From positions 6,696,001 to 6,760,000 of the forward strand of contig OW203770.1 in assembly GCA_934045905.1 (NCBI GenBank): a stretch of DNA of 64,000 bases. Reading direction: 5' to 3'. This document shows, in pieces, positions 57,110 through 64,000 of the stretch (position 1 is the first letter of the stretch; every line of letters begins with the position of its first letter). Below the pieces are notes generated by a model. That model was not told the DNA's origin, did not search any database, and saw nothing but the letters and a program-made list of their open reading frames with translations. Position numbers and translations under genes: made by a program. This stretch comes from Leuctra nigra. Its lineage: Eukaryota > Arthropoda > Insecta > Plecoptera > Leuctridae.

Positions 57110-57194
<85 letters not shown>

Positions 57195-57719
57195 CTTTAT
57201 TTGCAACAGAAACCAAATTCCACAATGTGCAAATATAATAAAAACATATAGCAGACAAAACAGATTTCCCTGAAACAGGTTCGTTAGATAAGAACACAAC
57301 AGAACATTTAACAAGATAATATTAAATAACACATCAGTCAACAATGAACAGAGACAAATTACAGTGTTTTAATTACATTCAATTTGAACACAGTTATGGT
57401 ATTAAAATTAAAATCCAGATGACAGTTAATTTTGACCATCCTATTGAAACATTCCTGTATCCGGACAATACACATGTTATTAAAAATATTAAGTCGACTA
57501 GAATAAGGTCTAAATTATCTAAATTATGTCAACAAAATGGCATGCGACACCATCTTTTACATTAAATCGACCATGGGGATCTTGAATATGACATAAAAAT
57601 TCTCGATTTGCACACCGATCACTTGTTGTAGTGAAAATCGTTATAGTCGACTCTGACAAAGTGCATTCAAGTGATTGAAAAAGTAACTCACCCAACCCTA
57701 AGACGATGTAGAGCTTCAT
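48178..57719 (-). CDS. secreted protein gene B, two exons, 247 aa (paralogue of A)
   Basis: Exon 1 (57719 down to 57692) codes MKLYIVLGL plus one base and ends at a GTGAGT donor. Exon 2 (48893 down to 48178) follows a TTGTTTTCAG acceptor. Phase 1 is kept and the joined length is divisible by three. The junction gives a convincing signal peptide ending near QQVAS. A Gly-rich segment (about residues 22-75, GGGGNGGGGMGG type) follows. After it comes a domain resembling a degenerate SGNH hydrolase: VIIISDTAF at the GDS position, NDYVVLFPGA, NLIGVTAPVP and AKVYDWAT. A final FICHYVNQKLG has a His where block V would be. Sequons are NRTC and NLTM. The coding exon is strongly GC-rich. Plus-strand frames over it are shadows. 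Same exon structure and weak similarity to gene A. The fold call is inference. Confidence 0.7.
49019..49390. mobile_element. nested palindromic MITEs
   Basis: The outer element has termini ACGGTCGGCGACAGGCAAAG and CTTTGACTGTCCCCGACCGT, the same family as 41825-41940. Its centre is occupied by a second palindrome (about 49065-49312). The inner arms include ACTCTCTTCTAAA, GAGGGATTTCAGTA, AAGTATTCGGCTTT and their complements, around GTGACGTCA words. Lies in gene B's intron... more exactly downstream of exon 2 in the plus sense, so within the 8.8 kb intron. Confidence 0.8.
49391..50734. other. intron of gene B: small palindromes, no gene
   Basis: No supported gene. At 49519-49592 a small palindrome pairs TCGTGCATTTTGTGATAA with TTATCACAAAATGCACAA. 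The plus frame at 50257-50577 has no recognisable domain. Confidence 0.4.
50735..51050 (+). repeat. direct duplication of ~165 bp
   Basis: Two adjacent diverged copies share AATTAATTATGCTAATTAGG, TTTGATCAAAATTCGATTT, CTGGAAATCCAA, GTACTCAATAAATGGACAAA and GGGCTTGTGACCAATC. The starts are near 50745 and 50905. Confidence 0.8.
51051..51742. other. intron of gene B, AT-rich
   Basis: No supported gene. There is a (TA)n/(TATATACA) tract at 51455-51500 and a few ATTATGCTAATT words continuing from the preceding duplication. Confidence 0.4.
51743..51907. repeat. inverted repeat, 20 bp arms
   Basis: AAGCCTCATGCTCAAAAGAA at 51743 pairs with TTCTTTTGAGCATGAGGCT ending about 51905. The spacer of about 120 bases has no coding frame. 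It is probably a small MITE. Confidence 0.65.
52087..53292 (-). CDS. R2-like element, C-terminal part with REL endonuclease, 401 aa
   Basis: Continues the polyprotein of 53250-55832 in the next frame. It contains the thumb-type segment LHKLHHPRADVERLY...EGGRGL, and a CCHC zinc motif CRICQHFEETIDHIVAGC (C-x2-C-x7-H-x4-C). The restriction-like endonuclease core follows: KPDIVIKD, then CIIIDVAIP, with the PD...D pattern used to nick target DNA. The C-terminal region ends with KTKVVPIVVGALGTISK, common in this group. The first ORF codon is only the first possible start in the open frame; real translation would come from upstream. Confidence 0.85.
   Translation of the reverse strand: MALAIPIIQYSFGIIDWKLEEMRQIDRKTRKLLTLHKLHHPRADVERLYAPRKEGGRGLCQLESAYKIAVLGIAEYLRLKENDELLQIVRRFEERRPKTLSLLRIADKLRMDLKLPLPTVTLTRTPVENVKQYRQEVKYVVQRKICDDWEAKPMHGQYPRNMKQVHVDRPSSFNWLFKGNIKGETEALVVAAQDQALRTRSYEKRILKTGSNGICRICQHFEETIDHIVAGCPVLAKKEYIERHDKVASSLHWAICKQFGLPVNSNWYEHHPNQVTLFKEGTILWNEQIHTDRTIMANKPDIVIKDTANKTCIIIDVAIPMDRNVVQKEAEKRIKYRDLEIEIGRMWKLKTKVVPIVVGALGTISKKLQGYLSAIPGTRFCEEIQKTALLGTCRIIRKVIT
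53250..55832 (-). CDS. R2-like element, N-terminal and reverse-transcriptase part, 860 aa
   Basis: Start Met at 55832 (MIRKKPNDYQ). The N-terminus is Ser/Gln-rich. A Myb/SANT-like DNA-binding stretch follows at about residues 90-155: RQKWTEEENMEIMWCHLY, then LWRQRNP and KLANQRRFLIK. A Gln/Asp-rich linker (about 175-225) comes next. Reverse-transcriptase motifs then follow: NYRPITCLPTMYK, GWIDYMKAFDSVPH (A), GIFQGDSLSPLMF (B), LLYMDDLKLF at about 730 (C), GLDKCSTACF (D) and YKYLGVHE (E). The protein ends 14 codons after the frame is lost near 53295, where the next frame takes over. The one shift can be a mutation or an assembly error. The clade among REL elements (R2, R4, NeSL and relatives) is not resolved. 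Confidence 0.88.
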   Translation of the reverse strand: MIRKKPNDYQDESEASQLLVSCRTRSQSRIAHTAAQQVRVPSVQDEGEKSPPGSSQSSCEVDVDPWDEATQTSATPSLTASQTHVNTQAKRQKWTEEENMEIMWCHLYVKHTTLSGNIEKTFELWRQRNPSQRPNMDSNKLANQRRFLIKSKKLTVEQIELIERSVKEIVRAGRQDPDRADGDQVQNNDQDQVQVPSDNQVEDQEEGNQDQVNANEEWRGGNQNQAYEDRERANVDYSELKAEIEEMWYHQQEKYITTRERLPKLRVTRHVKGLIGLACHALREIVEDMRRLLTITELNHLVYSTAQVIVNKLGLPEKTIKKTSKNCVPKWKTRIANQIEGWRRELSHLKEIRLGNISVKLQNIKIKLSLKYNISEVADIIRVEEILKQKILAKSQRVRRYNKRVLQFQQNRQFSTGAKKFYRDIGTKRIEVINPPSVDEVECFWKSIWENEEEHNVEAEWIQDQIQVNSLYPEMKWEDITEKEITLSLKKSSNWKAPGMDGIHNFWLKSFTSLHKSFAKAYNYIVHNPLFVPGWLTRGVTYLLPKSNATHLPSNYRPITCLPTMYKNLTSILTNRIHMFFEVNNIIPSEQKGCSKGSYGCKDHLLLSKTIMDDCKRKKRSLHMGWIDYMKAFDSVPHSWIIQVMKMYRLNPMLIYFCQETMKSWSTNLMISTQTDTILTGKISIKKGIFQGDSLSPLMFCMSLFPLTKLLNDSGCGYKMTKTDRPVNHLLYMDDLKLFAASREEMDTLFQITKSFSDDISMKFGLDKCSTACFVRGKIEQTTNITFNDNITIRQLEEGQTYKYLGVHERNGVEQNEMKSKIISEYRRRLRLVLETELSGKNKIIAIWRLQFQLFNTVLV
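55871..56180. other. intron of gene B, upstream flank of the retrotransposon
   Basis: No supported gene. It may include the 5' untranslated region of the R2-like element. Confidence 0.4.
56181..56239. repeat. (ATT)n microsatellite, left half
   Basis: About 19 ATT units directly abut the HLE copy starting at 56240. They continue on its other side at 57111. Confidence 0.95.
56240..57110 (-). mobile_element. HLE full-length copy inserted in (ATT)n, 871 bp
   Basis: The plus strand reads CTAGGAAAACGCTCTGAGTA at 56240 and TCGCTTCGCTCGCTCAA at 57110. The flanks are the same microsatellite in register. Removing CTAGG...CTCAA restores an uninterrupted ATT phase (A|TT), so the boundaries are exact and no target bases were duplicated. 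An A-run at 57036-57058 lies inside. No coding frame. Confidence 0.88.
57111..57192. repeat. (ATT)n microsatellite, right half
   Basis: About 27 ATT units. The poly-Tyr or poly-Ile frames through it are artefacts of the repeat. Confidence 0.95.
57193..57691. other. first part of gene B intron
   Basis: No firm gene. 57193-57300 (TCTTTATTTGCAACAGAAAC...) resembles the 3' end of a minus-oriented retroelement. A 73-codon plus frame (57344-57565) has no recognised domain. Confidence 0.35.
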
Positions 57720-57765
57720 GATGATGCTTCTGGCTGCTTGTACCTACTTGTTGCACTCTTTCCTG

Positions 57766-57773
57766 CTTATATA
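57766..57773 (-). promoter_or_regulatory. TATA box of gene B
   Basis: The minus strand reads GGGTATATAAGCAGG. The TATA lies 47 bases before the ATG, leaving a short 5' leader. Confidence 0.65.
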
Positions 57774-57968
57774 CCCGAGTTAATGACACCCTGGGTTGAA
57801 CTCATGACACATCGACACCTGGCGAGTCGACCAATCAGAGGCCACCAACACCACAAGACGATGTGTCAGCGAGGTCACAAGGTCCTTTTAATAGTTTTGT
57901 GACAATAACAATTTTAGGCATATTGTTTTGGTTAATTGGAATACTATCGATGTAGGCGTAAGTATAAC

Positions 57969-59255
57969 CCATAAAAAACACTCCGTGTAAAAATACCAGC
58001 CAAGTCTATTCAATTAAAAAAAATAGAAGAAATCTAAAAATTCAGCACTGAAAAGTAGTGATATCAAAAAATTGGCCAAGTCAAAACTTTTCAAAAAATA
58101 CTTGGCGCATCGTTCATATAAATAGTATAGAAGTAGGCAGGAAATGAAATGTACTCATCTACACATGTCCTAAAAAAACGATGCGCCAAGTATTTTTTGA
58201 AAAGTTTTGACTTGGCCAATTTTTTGATATCACTACTTTTCAGTGCTGAATTTTTAGATTTCTTCTATTTTTTTTTAATTGAAGAGACTTGGCTGGTATT
58301 TTTACACGGAGTGTTTTTTATGGGGATATCACTCCTTTTTTCAGTTTATTATTACAACTTGTAACATATTGTGGCACCAAAGATTATAATTCTTTTAAAA
58401 AATAAGATTTTGTGATTTGGTTGCTAAGAAAAGTTGTGCTTGTTACTGTGTTAATGCTATAAATAATATGTTACAAAGTATAGCAAAAGTTTCGTTCCAA
58501 TCGGTCCAGCCGTTCTCGAGTTACGGCATCACTTCCGGTTTTCAAAATGGCGGTTGACATCACTGCCACCTAAAATTTGTATCTATTAATGTTATGTAAC
58601 ATTATAAGCCTTCTGAATATGTAGTTATTGATATAAGAGATGATTTTAGTCAGATTTGTAATTTTTATGACGTCATTTCCGGTTTAGGTTATAGAACATT
58701 TCTTCTTTCACTATTGGTATTCCTTATAGATGACCTTCTAAATCGAATGGCGCTAATTTCGTTCTAATCGGTCCAGCCGTTTTTGATATATGACGTCACT
58801 TCCGGTTTAAAAATGGCGGCACAAAAAATTTATAAGAACAAAGGTATCATTAGACGCCAAAAGTGCACATGTGGTAAAATTTTCATATCGATCGGTTCAG
58901 CCGTTTAGGCTGTGGCAGTGATAGCAACGTTTCCTGATATCTGAATCATCATCATCAGATAGCTTTTAAAAGGGGTGTAATTTCACTGTTTTCACGGCCC
59001 TCTAGCACCCAAACGGCATAACGTATTGTTCCCAAATTTGGTATATGTTGTCAGGTGGGCCATAGCTCGAAATTAAGTTATTTCGCAACAATGTGAGATT
59101 TCCCAATTTTGAGATCCAGTAGGCCGAAAATGCCATGTTGTTGCTTACAGTAAAAGTGTTTGGTCTGCTCCTCAGTTTATTAGGCATTTACGGTATGTTG
59201 AGTGAGTGTGAGTGTATAGTACGACTTGGCTGGGTGGAGCGACCGCTCCACTAGA
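57969..59255 (-). mobile_element. HFE copy 2, complete, ~1.29 kb
   Basis: Reference copy. One end is a foldback: arms 57969-58111 and about 58180-58326, ~145 bp each and nearly perfect, around a ~60 bp loop. Both start CCCATAAAAAACACTCCGTG and contain CCAGCCAAGTC, TTGGCCAAGTCAAAAC and CTTGGCGCATCG. The body has CACTTCCGG words at about 58527, 58674 and 58797. The other end is GACTTGGCTGGGTGGAGCG then CCGCTCCACTAGA. CCAGCCAAGTC is thus present near both termini in inverted orientation. There is no protein; the class is unknown. Confidence 0.85.
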
Positions 59256-59309
59256 TTAAGGCAATTCCTAGAACAAAATAGTATCAAGCAATTGTTTTTA
59301 AACATCGCG

Positions 59310-59600
59310 TGTATAGGCATCCAGCGTGAGAAAAGGTTGCCAAAGTAACCTATACCTGTAAAGGTATATAGGGAATAAGCAAATCTGACAGGGGCAATCC
59401 AAAGTTCATATTTAGAGTGATTATTTATTAAAGAAAGAATATTTAAGTAGGTACACAGTGCATAATGATACGAAATATTTATTCACACACATTTTCAAGT
59501 TAAATATTCATCTGATAAATATTATTGATCTATTATTTATAGCTTTGACACATTTCCCCCACCCTCACAGCCTCCATTTTCTACCCTTGTGACTTCTTGT
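59310..59600 (+). repeat. dispersed ~290 bp repeat, copy outside the Polinton
   Basis: Counterpart of 24308-24600: GCATCCAGCGTGAGAAAAGG, GGGAATAAGCAAATCTGACA, TTAAATATTCATCTGA and TTTATAGCTTTGACACATTT. It begins about 55 bases after HFE copy 2. Confidence 0.75.
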
Positions 59601-60267
59601 GGGCAAGACATGAAAGTGTTTTCACTTTCATTACAATATTTACAATATTATTGTGAGGTATTGTGAGGTGGTTTGCATGGAACAGCAATGTAATCCTAGG
59701 ATTAAACATTGAATGCCGCCTTTTTTGTAAACAAACAAAATAAAGATGCTGAAACTGAAAACTGAAACTATTTTTGAGTGCAGTTCGAATAGTGCTCCGA
59801 GTTAAAATTTTATTTCATGCAATGCTAAAGCATCAAGTTCATATTTTCTTAGGCCGGGTGGGACCAACTTTGGATTAGCTAACTGTAATTTTCTCTTTTG
59901 AATTTATATCTTCCTAATTTAAAATAAAATGAAATTGTCAGGATTTTGATCTGGAATAACTTTAATAATAAGTCATTATTGAATATTAAATATAATAAAT
60001 GTAAATGTGTGAAATTTGTTTCACATGATTTACATTGAAGATTGGGGGTGAGGGGGGAAATTTCGACAAACGAAAGACGCAACCTAAGCTGTATAAAGTA
60101 AGCAAGTAGTGAACTCTTTCAATATCCAACTGAAATGTATCATTTCATTAAGCAAACAACAATCCTGGCGTTCAGCAATAAACGATTAAGAAATCGCGAA
60201 TGCCATGCAGCTCGGTACTCCCTGAGTCTCCACATTTGCATAGTAGAATACAAGGCAAGAAAATTGA
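59601..60267. other. gene-free stretch
   Basis: AT-rich, no supported gene and no clear repeat. Confidence 0.4.
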
Positions 60268-60275
60268 GTTAATAT

Positions 60276-60896
60276 CAGGGACTGGAACCCAAATGAATAA
60301 CGGTTCCGGTTCCGGTACCGGTTCCAAGTTTTTAAAAATATCAGTTCCAGTTCCGGTTCCTGTTCCTGGAAAAATTAAAATAACGGTTAAGATTCCGGTT
60401 CCGGTTCCACTTCGGTACCATAAGGGTTCAAAACGGTTCCATAAAATTCAGACAATAGGTAATTCAAATAATATTTTTAAATCTACTTTTAGGAACTTAC
60501 ATGCTCCGAATGTCTAATATTAGTTTGACTCAATGATCATTTATTTGAAAAATTGTTAATGGTAGTAAATAATATCAGATTTGAAAGGAAATAAAGTAAA
60601 AATTCATTTAATCATTTAAAGAACGACATGGCAGTGGTGACGGTTTGTTCCGTTGGAGGTGCTGGTGGCCCTGATAAGGGCCGTTCGCGACGTTTCGAAG
60701 GATGTACTTCCTTCATACCGTCACCACTGCCATGTCATTACAAGATGGTTCCGAAAACGTCCACGACATCATTTAAAGAACCCTTATGGAACCGTTATGG
60801 AACCCAAATAAAGTTTAATATTAATAAGGGTTCCGGTTCCGGTTCCACCTTAAAAAATAATATGGGTTCCGATTCCGGTTCCGGTTCCAGTCCCTG
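60276..60896. mobile_element. hAT-type MITE with GGTTCC arrays, 621 bp, 8 bp TSD
   Basis: The termini CAGGGACTGGAACC (60276) and GGTTCCAGTCCCTG (to 60896) are inverted repeats. They are flanked by the direct repeat GTTAATAT (60268-60275 and 60897-60904). GGTTCC hexamer arrays fill both subterminal regions (60300-60440 and 60828-60890). A second palindrome is nested at 60627-60739. No transposase. Confidence 0.92.
60627..60739. mobile_element. nested small palindrome with histone-3'-end-like hairpin
   Basis: The arms GACATGGCAGTGGTGACGGT and ACCGTCACCACTGCCATGTC enclose a ~75 bp centre. On the minus strand the centre includes GGCCCTTATCAGGGCCACCA. That is a six-pair stem and four-base loop with the layout of the histone mRNA 3' hairpin, including the following ACCA. 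The same centre is inside GWW copy 4 at about 25530-25600. Confidence 0.7.
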
Positions 60897-60904
60897 GTTA
60901 ATAT

Positions 60905-61257
60905 TCGACCTAAAATTGTTTGTAATACCACGACTTAAAATATATAATTGAGTGGATCAGATGCTAAACAGCCACTATGATTAGTTCAGAGAAAAACCGG
61001 TAAAACCACTTGCATTTCCTATACTCAACCCACGGTATGAAAGGGAAGATAAATTTTCTTGGACTTCACATTTTATTAAGAATATAGAGAATAAAAAACT
61101 GTATTATCAGTTATTACATATAGATAACTCAAAAACTATATTTTTGGAGATGGCCAGGTACTGAATTAGTGAATTTCATAGTTCTTGAATAATTTTCTAA
61201 CATTAATGATATCCGACCAATCCCATTCATCCCATTTCAATCCCACCACAAAGAGAA
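60905..61257. other. gene-free stretch
   Basis: AT-rich, no supported gene. Confidence 0.4.
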
Positions 61258-61872
61258 TATAAGGTCCTAGGGGGGAATAAGGCCCACCTTAATTGTTTTG
61301 ATAGATATTTTGGAATGGACGCACAAATAATGTGCAAACACAAGTTAATATTGACCATTGATCTATTGTGGTCAAGTTGATATTGAATTTGACCAAACAT
61401 AATTATTCTAATAGTATAAAAATTGACCTTGAAAAAAAGTTTACCTGTGGGCCTTGTTCCCCTCATGTGTGGGGAACAAGGCCCTCCTATAGTAAACCAC
61501 TAATCAGAATGTTGAGCCCATATACAATCATCCCCATCATCTGTCTTCAAGCCCACACATTCATAATGATAGCAAATATGAAAATCTATGCACATTCATA
61601 TGCTTTCATAACAGTTCATTTCCGCATATCGCACAGCCACGACTCGGTGACAGAATTTAGACAAAGAAATCACCATTTTCATCATTTTTCTCATTTTTCT
61701 TAGTCTGGTTTCAAAACGGTTTGGACTATCGACACAAAACTTCGCTAACACACCAAACTAGTGGTACTTTACAAACGAGGATTCATAAATTGTGCCCCAG
61801 ATTTCAGACTCCTGAGATATTTAGAGTGGGCCTTGTTCCCCACTGGGCCTTATTCCCCCCTAGGACCTTATA
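61258..61872. mobile_element. palindromic-end MITE, ~615 bp
   Basis: TATAAGGTCCTAGGGGGGAA at 61258 and TTCCCCCCTAGGACCTTATA ending 61872 are inverted repeats, about 29 bp including GGGCC. TA is the only candidate duplication. Inside, GGGCCTTGTTCCCC words recur in both orientations (61450-61490 and 61830-61845). A decayed relative with AATAAGGCCAA lies near 7930. Confidence 0.8.
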
Positions 61873-62123
61873 TTTTTTTAATTTTTTCATGTTGCTTACT
61901 TCACTTTGTTGCAATACCTTTCATTAAAATTATTAATGTATTTGATGTTTTATCTAATCATTCCACAGTTTGAAAGTATTGCAAAAACAATATTCGCTTC
62001 TGGCGATGTATTCTCTTTTTCTGTCATTCCGATTAGAATCATCGCCAGAAGTTGTATGCCAAGGATGGTAAAAAGACGAACAATAAGTGCATGTGTTCAT
62101 GATGTTTAGGTATAATGAAATAA

Positions 62124-63027
62124 CTAGGAAAACGCTCTGTATAACGCGTTGATGAGCGAGCACGGATACGCGCAACACCTCGAACCGAAATTATGTCTAT
62201 AGAAAATATCATTAAAAGCCAATAATTCTTGAATCTCGTCAGACTCAAGTATAACAATCTCAAAATATTCCTAAAACATTAGTCCCAATAACATGCAAAG
62301 CTTGAACCTTTTGAACCTTTCTGATTGAACTGTTCCTCGTTAATATTCAAAAATCTCAGGATCTCTTTCAAAAAATAGACATGGGACCACTCATGATAAT
62401 ATAAGTGTGTTCTTACACAATATTAGATCGATCTGTTGAATGGTCATATCAGTTTCATACGTTTGAAAGTTTCTACTCTAACTACCTTGGAACTATAAAG
62501 AGTCGAAGTAGCCGTGATCAACATTTTCGAGAAATTTGACAGCCAACACGCAAAATGTCCGTAAAACGTCAATAACTTTTGGATTTAAACACAGATTAGT
62601 CTGAAAATTGTCAAAAATACAGATAATGTTGGTCCCAATGAACATGCTAAGTTTTAAGTTGATCGGTCATACGGTTCTAGTTTAAATTTCAAAAATCATA
62701 TGAAAGATTTTTTTAAATTTTAACCAATGGGAGGATTTAGCTGAAACTTTGTATGATTGGGTAAAATGTTAGTGGTAATGACTTGTCAAAATTTCAAATT
62801 GATAAAACAAACCAATCGAAAGATAATTTTTTTAAAATTTGAACCAATCATTCACGGGATCCCGTTCAAAAACGATCCCAGGGACCTCATAGATTACGTT
62901 AGTATGTGTACAAAATGTCAGATCGATTGCTTGGGCGGTTTGACCTGGGCTGTGACCACAAAAAAACAAAAACACACAGAGAAAGTGCCATAAGAGTACC
63001 GTGGTGACGCTTGCTACGCTCGCTCAA
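62124..63027 (-). mobile_element. HLE full-length copy, 904 bp
   Basis: Same family and orientation as 40878-41775. Plus strand CTAGGAAAACGCTCTGTATA at 62124, ending GCTACGCTCGCTCAA at 63027. Flanks are A...T in element orientation with no duplication. No coding frame. Confidence 0.82.
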
Positions 63028-63361
63028 TTAGTTGCACTTTTAGTTCGCATTGCCGAGTTGTAATCCCGAATCAAATACCCCGAATGCTATGATTCAATTT
63101 GTCGGACCGTTCTGTATAGTCGACTGATCAAGAATGATGATAACTGACGATGAAAAATGAAGGTGAATTAGGACGGTGGCAAGGAGGTGGTCAGAGCCAA
63201 TTAGTATGCAACCTTTCCTTCATTTGTCTCGACTAGATTGACGGGACAGTTGAAACGGGACAGCCAATTGAATGCGAACGCTTGATAAGCGTGTATTCCA
63301 ATTGCATGACCTTGGCCAGATCTATTCTTTAAGATTTACCATCAATAGACCATTTTAAATA
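63028..63361. other. gene-free spacer
   Basis: No supported gene. Short spacer between two HLE copies. Confidence 0.4.
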
Positions 63362-64000
63362 CTAGGAAAACGCTCAGTGTAACGCGTTGATGAGCGAGCA
63401 CAGAACATGCAACATCCCCATAGTAACGATGCACGACACGGCACAAGACGATTTTCTCTGCAATTTTTCAATCTCCATAATACACTGGATGAATAACAGA
63501 TCCATTGTATCGTGAAGTCTTACCTACATACCTTCTCCAGAAATCTCCTGTAACATCCCATTCTAAACTCGTAAAATTACAATTAATACTTGACTGATTG
63601 GGCTTACAATATGTAAAATTTAATATTAAGTTGGTCTTGATCACCATGCAAAATTTGAACTTAATGTGAACATTTTTATTGTCGACCAATCAGAAGACAT
63701 TATTTAAACTTAAACCAATTAGAGGATTTGGCCTTCGTACTGCATCCGATTTTATGCGCTAGCTCAAAAATGCTTTCATTTTACTGTACACTGTGGATAG
63801 CTTGGCTGCTCTACAGGCCTTGCCTTGGAGCAGAAGCTTAAAGAAGGCAGGGATGACAATTTAGTATACATTTTTCAAGATTACGGAATAAAATGACCTT
63901 TAAATGACAAAACTTTTGAAAATAACGACAGATTAGACTGAAAATTGGCAAAAATACCTCAAATGTTGGTACCAATGACCACGCGAAGTTTTAAGTTGAT
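63362..64000 (-). mobile_element. HLE copy, runs off the window
   Basis: Starts CTAGGAAAACGCTCAGTGTA at 63362 in minus orientation. The interior is diverged, but ends with family text (AATTGGCAAAAATACCT, ATGTTGGTACCAATGACCA) at the window edge. Confidence 0.7.

Noticed and set aside
56914..57297. Poly-Tyr and poly-Ile open frames
   Set aside because: Pure translation of the (ATT)n tract and adjoining A-run, which flanks and overlaps a non-coding HLE copy.

Overview
The window looks like nuclear DNA of an invertebrate animal. Evidence for this: spliced genes with GT-AG introns, TATA boxes and AATAAA signals; two unrelated non-LTR retrotransposons; a Polinton/Maverick element; Helitron-like elements; and many short palindromic transposons in an AT-rich background. 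I cannot name the species. No bacterial operon, rRNA gene or CRISPR array is visible.

Layout. 1-12.1 kb is gene-free and repeat-rich: a dispersed 0.48 kb duplication, a 105 bp tandem repeat, an inverted ~290 bp array with G/C tracts, two hAT-type MITEs with exact 8 bp target-site duplications (TSDs), and a decayed gag-protease relic. 12,119-27,092 is a 15.0 kb Polinton-type element with AGTAG/CTACT termini, 6 bp TSD AATGGG, and ~2.2 kb terminal inverted repeats (TIRs). It holds a cysteine protease, a capsid-like fragment, a DNA polymerase B fragment carrying a minisatellite, a BIR-domain protein split by a CR1/Jockey-like LINE, an unknown frameshifted gene, and four copies of an unrecognised 'GWW' protein family. 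A tRNA-Lys gene lies in the right TIR. The Polinton itself sits inside a copy of an unusual foldback/hairpin element (called HFE here), which occurs four times in the window.

28-43 kb is mostly repeats: HFE copies, a Helitron-like family (called HLE here), tRNA-like SINE heads and palindromic MITEs. From 43 kb to 58 kb lie the only two credible host genes, convergent paralogues A (43,097-46,038, +) and B (57,719-48,178, -). Each has a tiny first exon coding the start of a signal peptide, a phase-1 intron, and one long exon coding a secreted protein that looks like a degenerate SGNH-hydrolase fold with a low-complexity extension. Gene B's 8.8 kb intron contains a nearly intact REL-endonuclease (R2-like) retrotransposon and a full HLE copy inside an (ATT)n tract. 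58-64 kb returns to HFE, hAT MITE and HLE copies.

How parts work together. The Polinton fragments come from a virus-like set (protein-primed polymerase, capsid, maturation protease). No integrase, packaging ATPase or full polymerase is visible, so this copy is a deleted, non-autonomous derivative. Several of its genes are broken, while two or three GWW-family copies stay open. All functional statements are from reading the sequence; no database search was possible.
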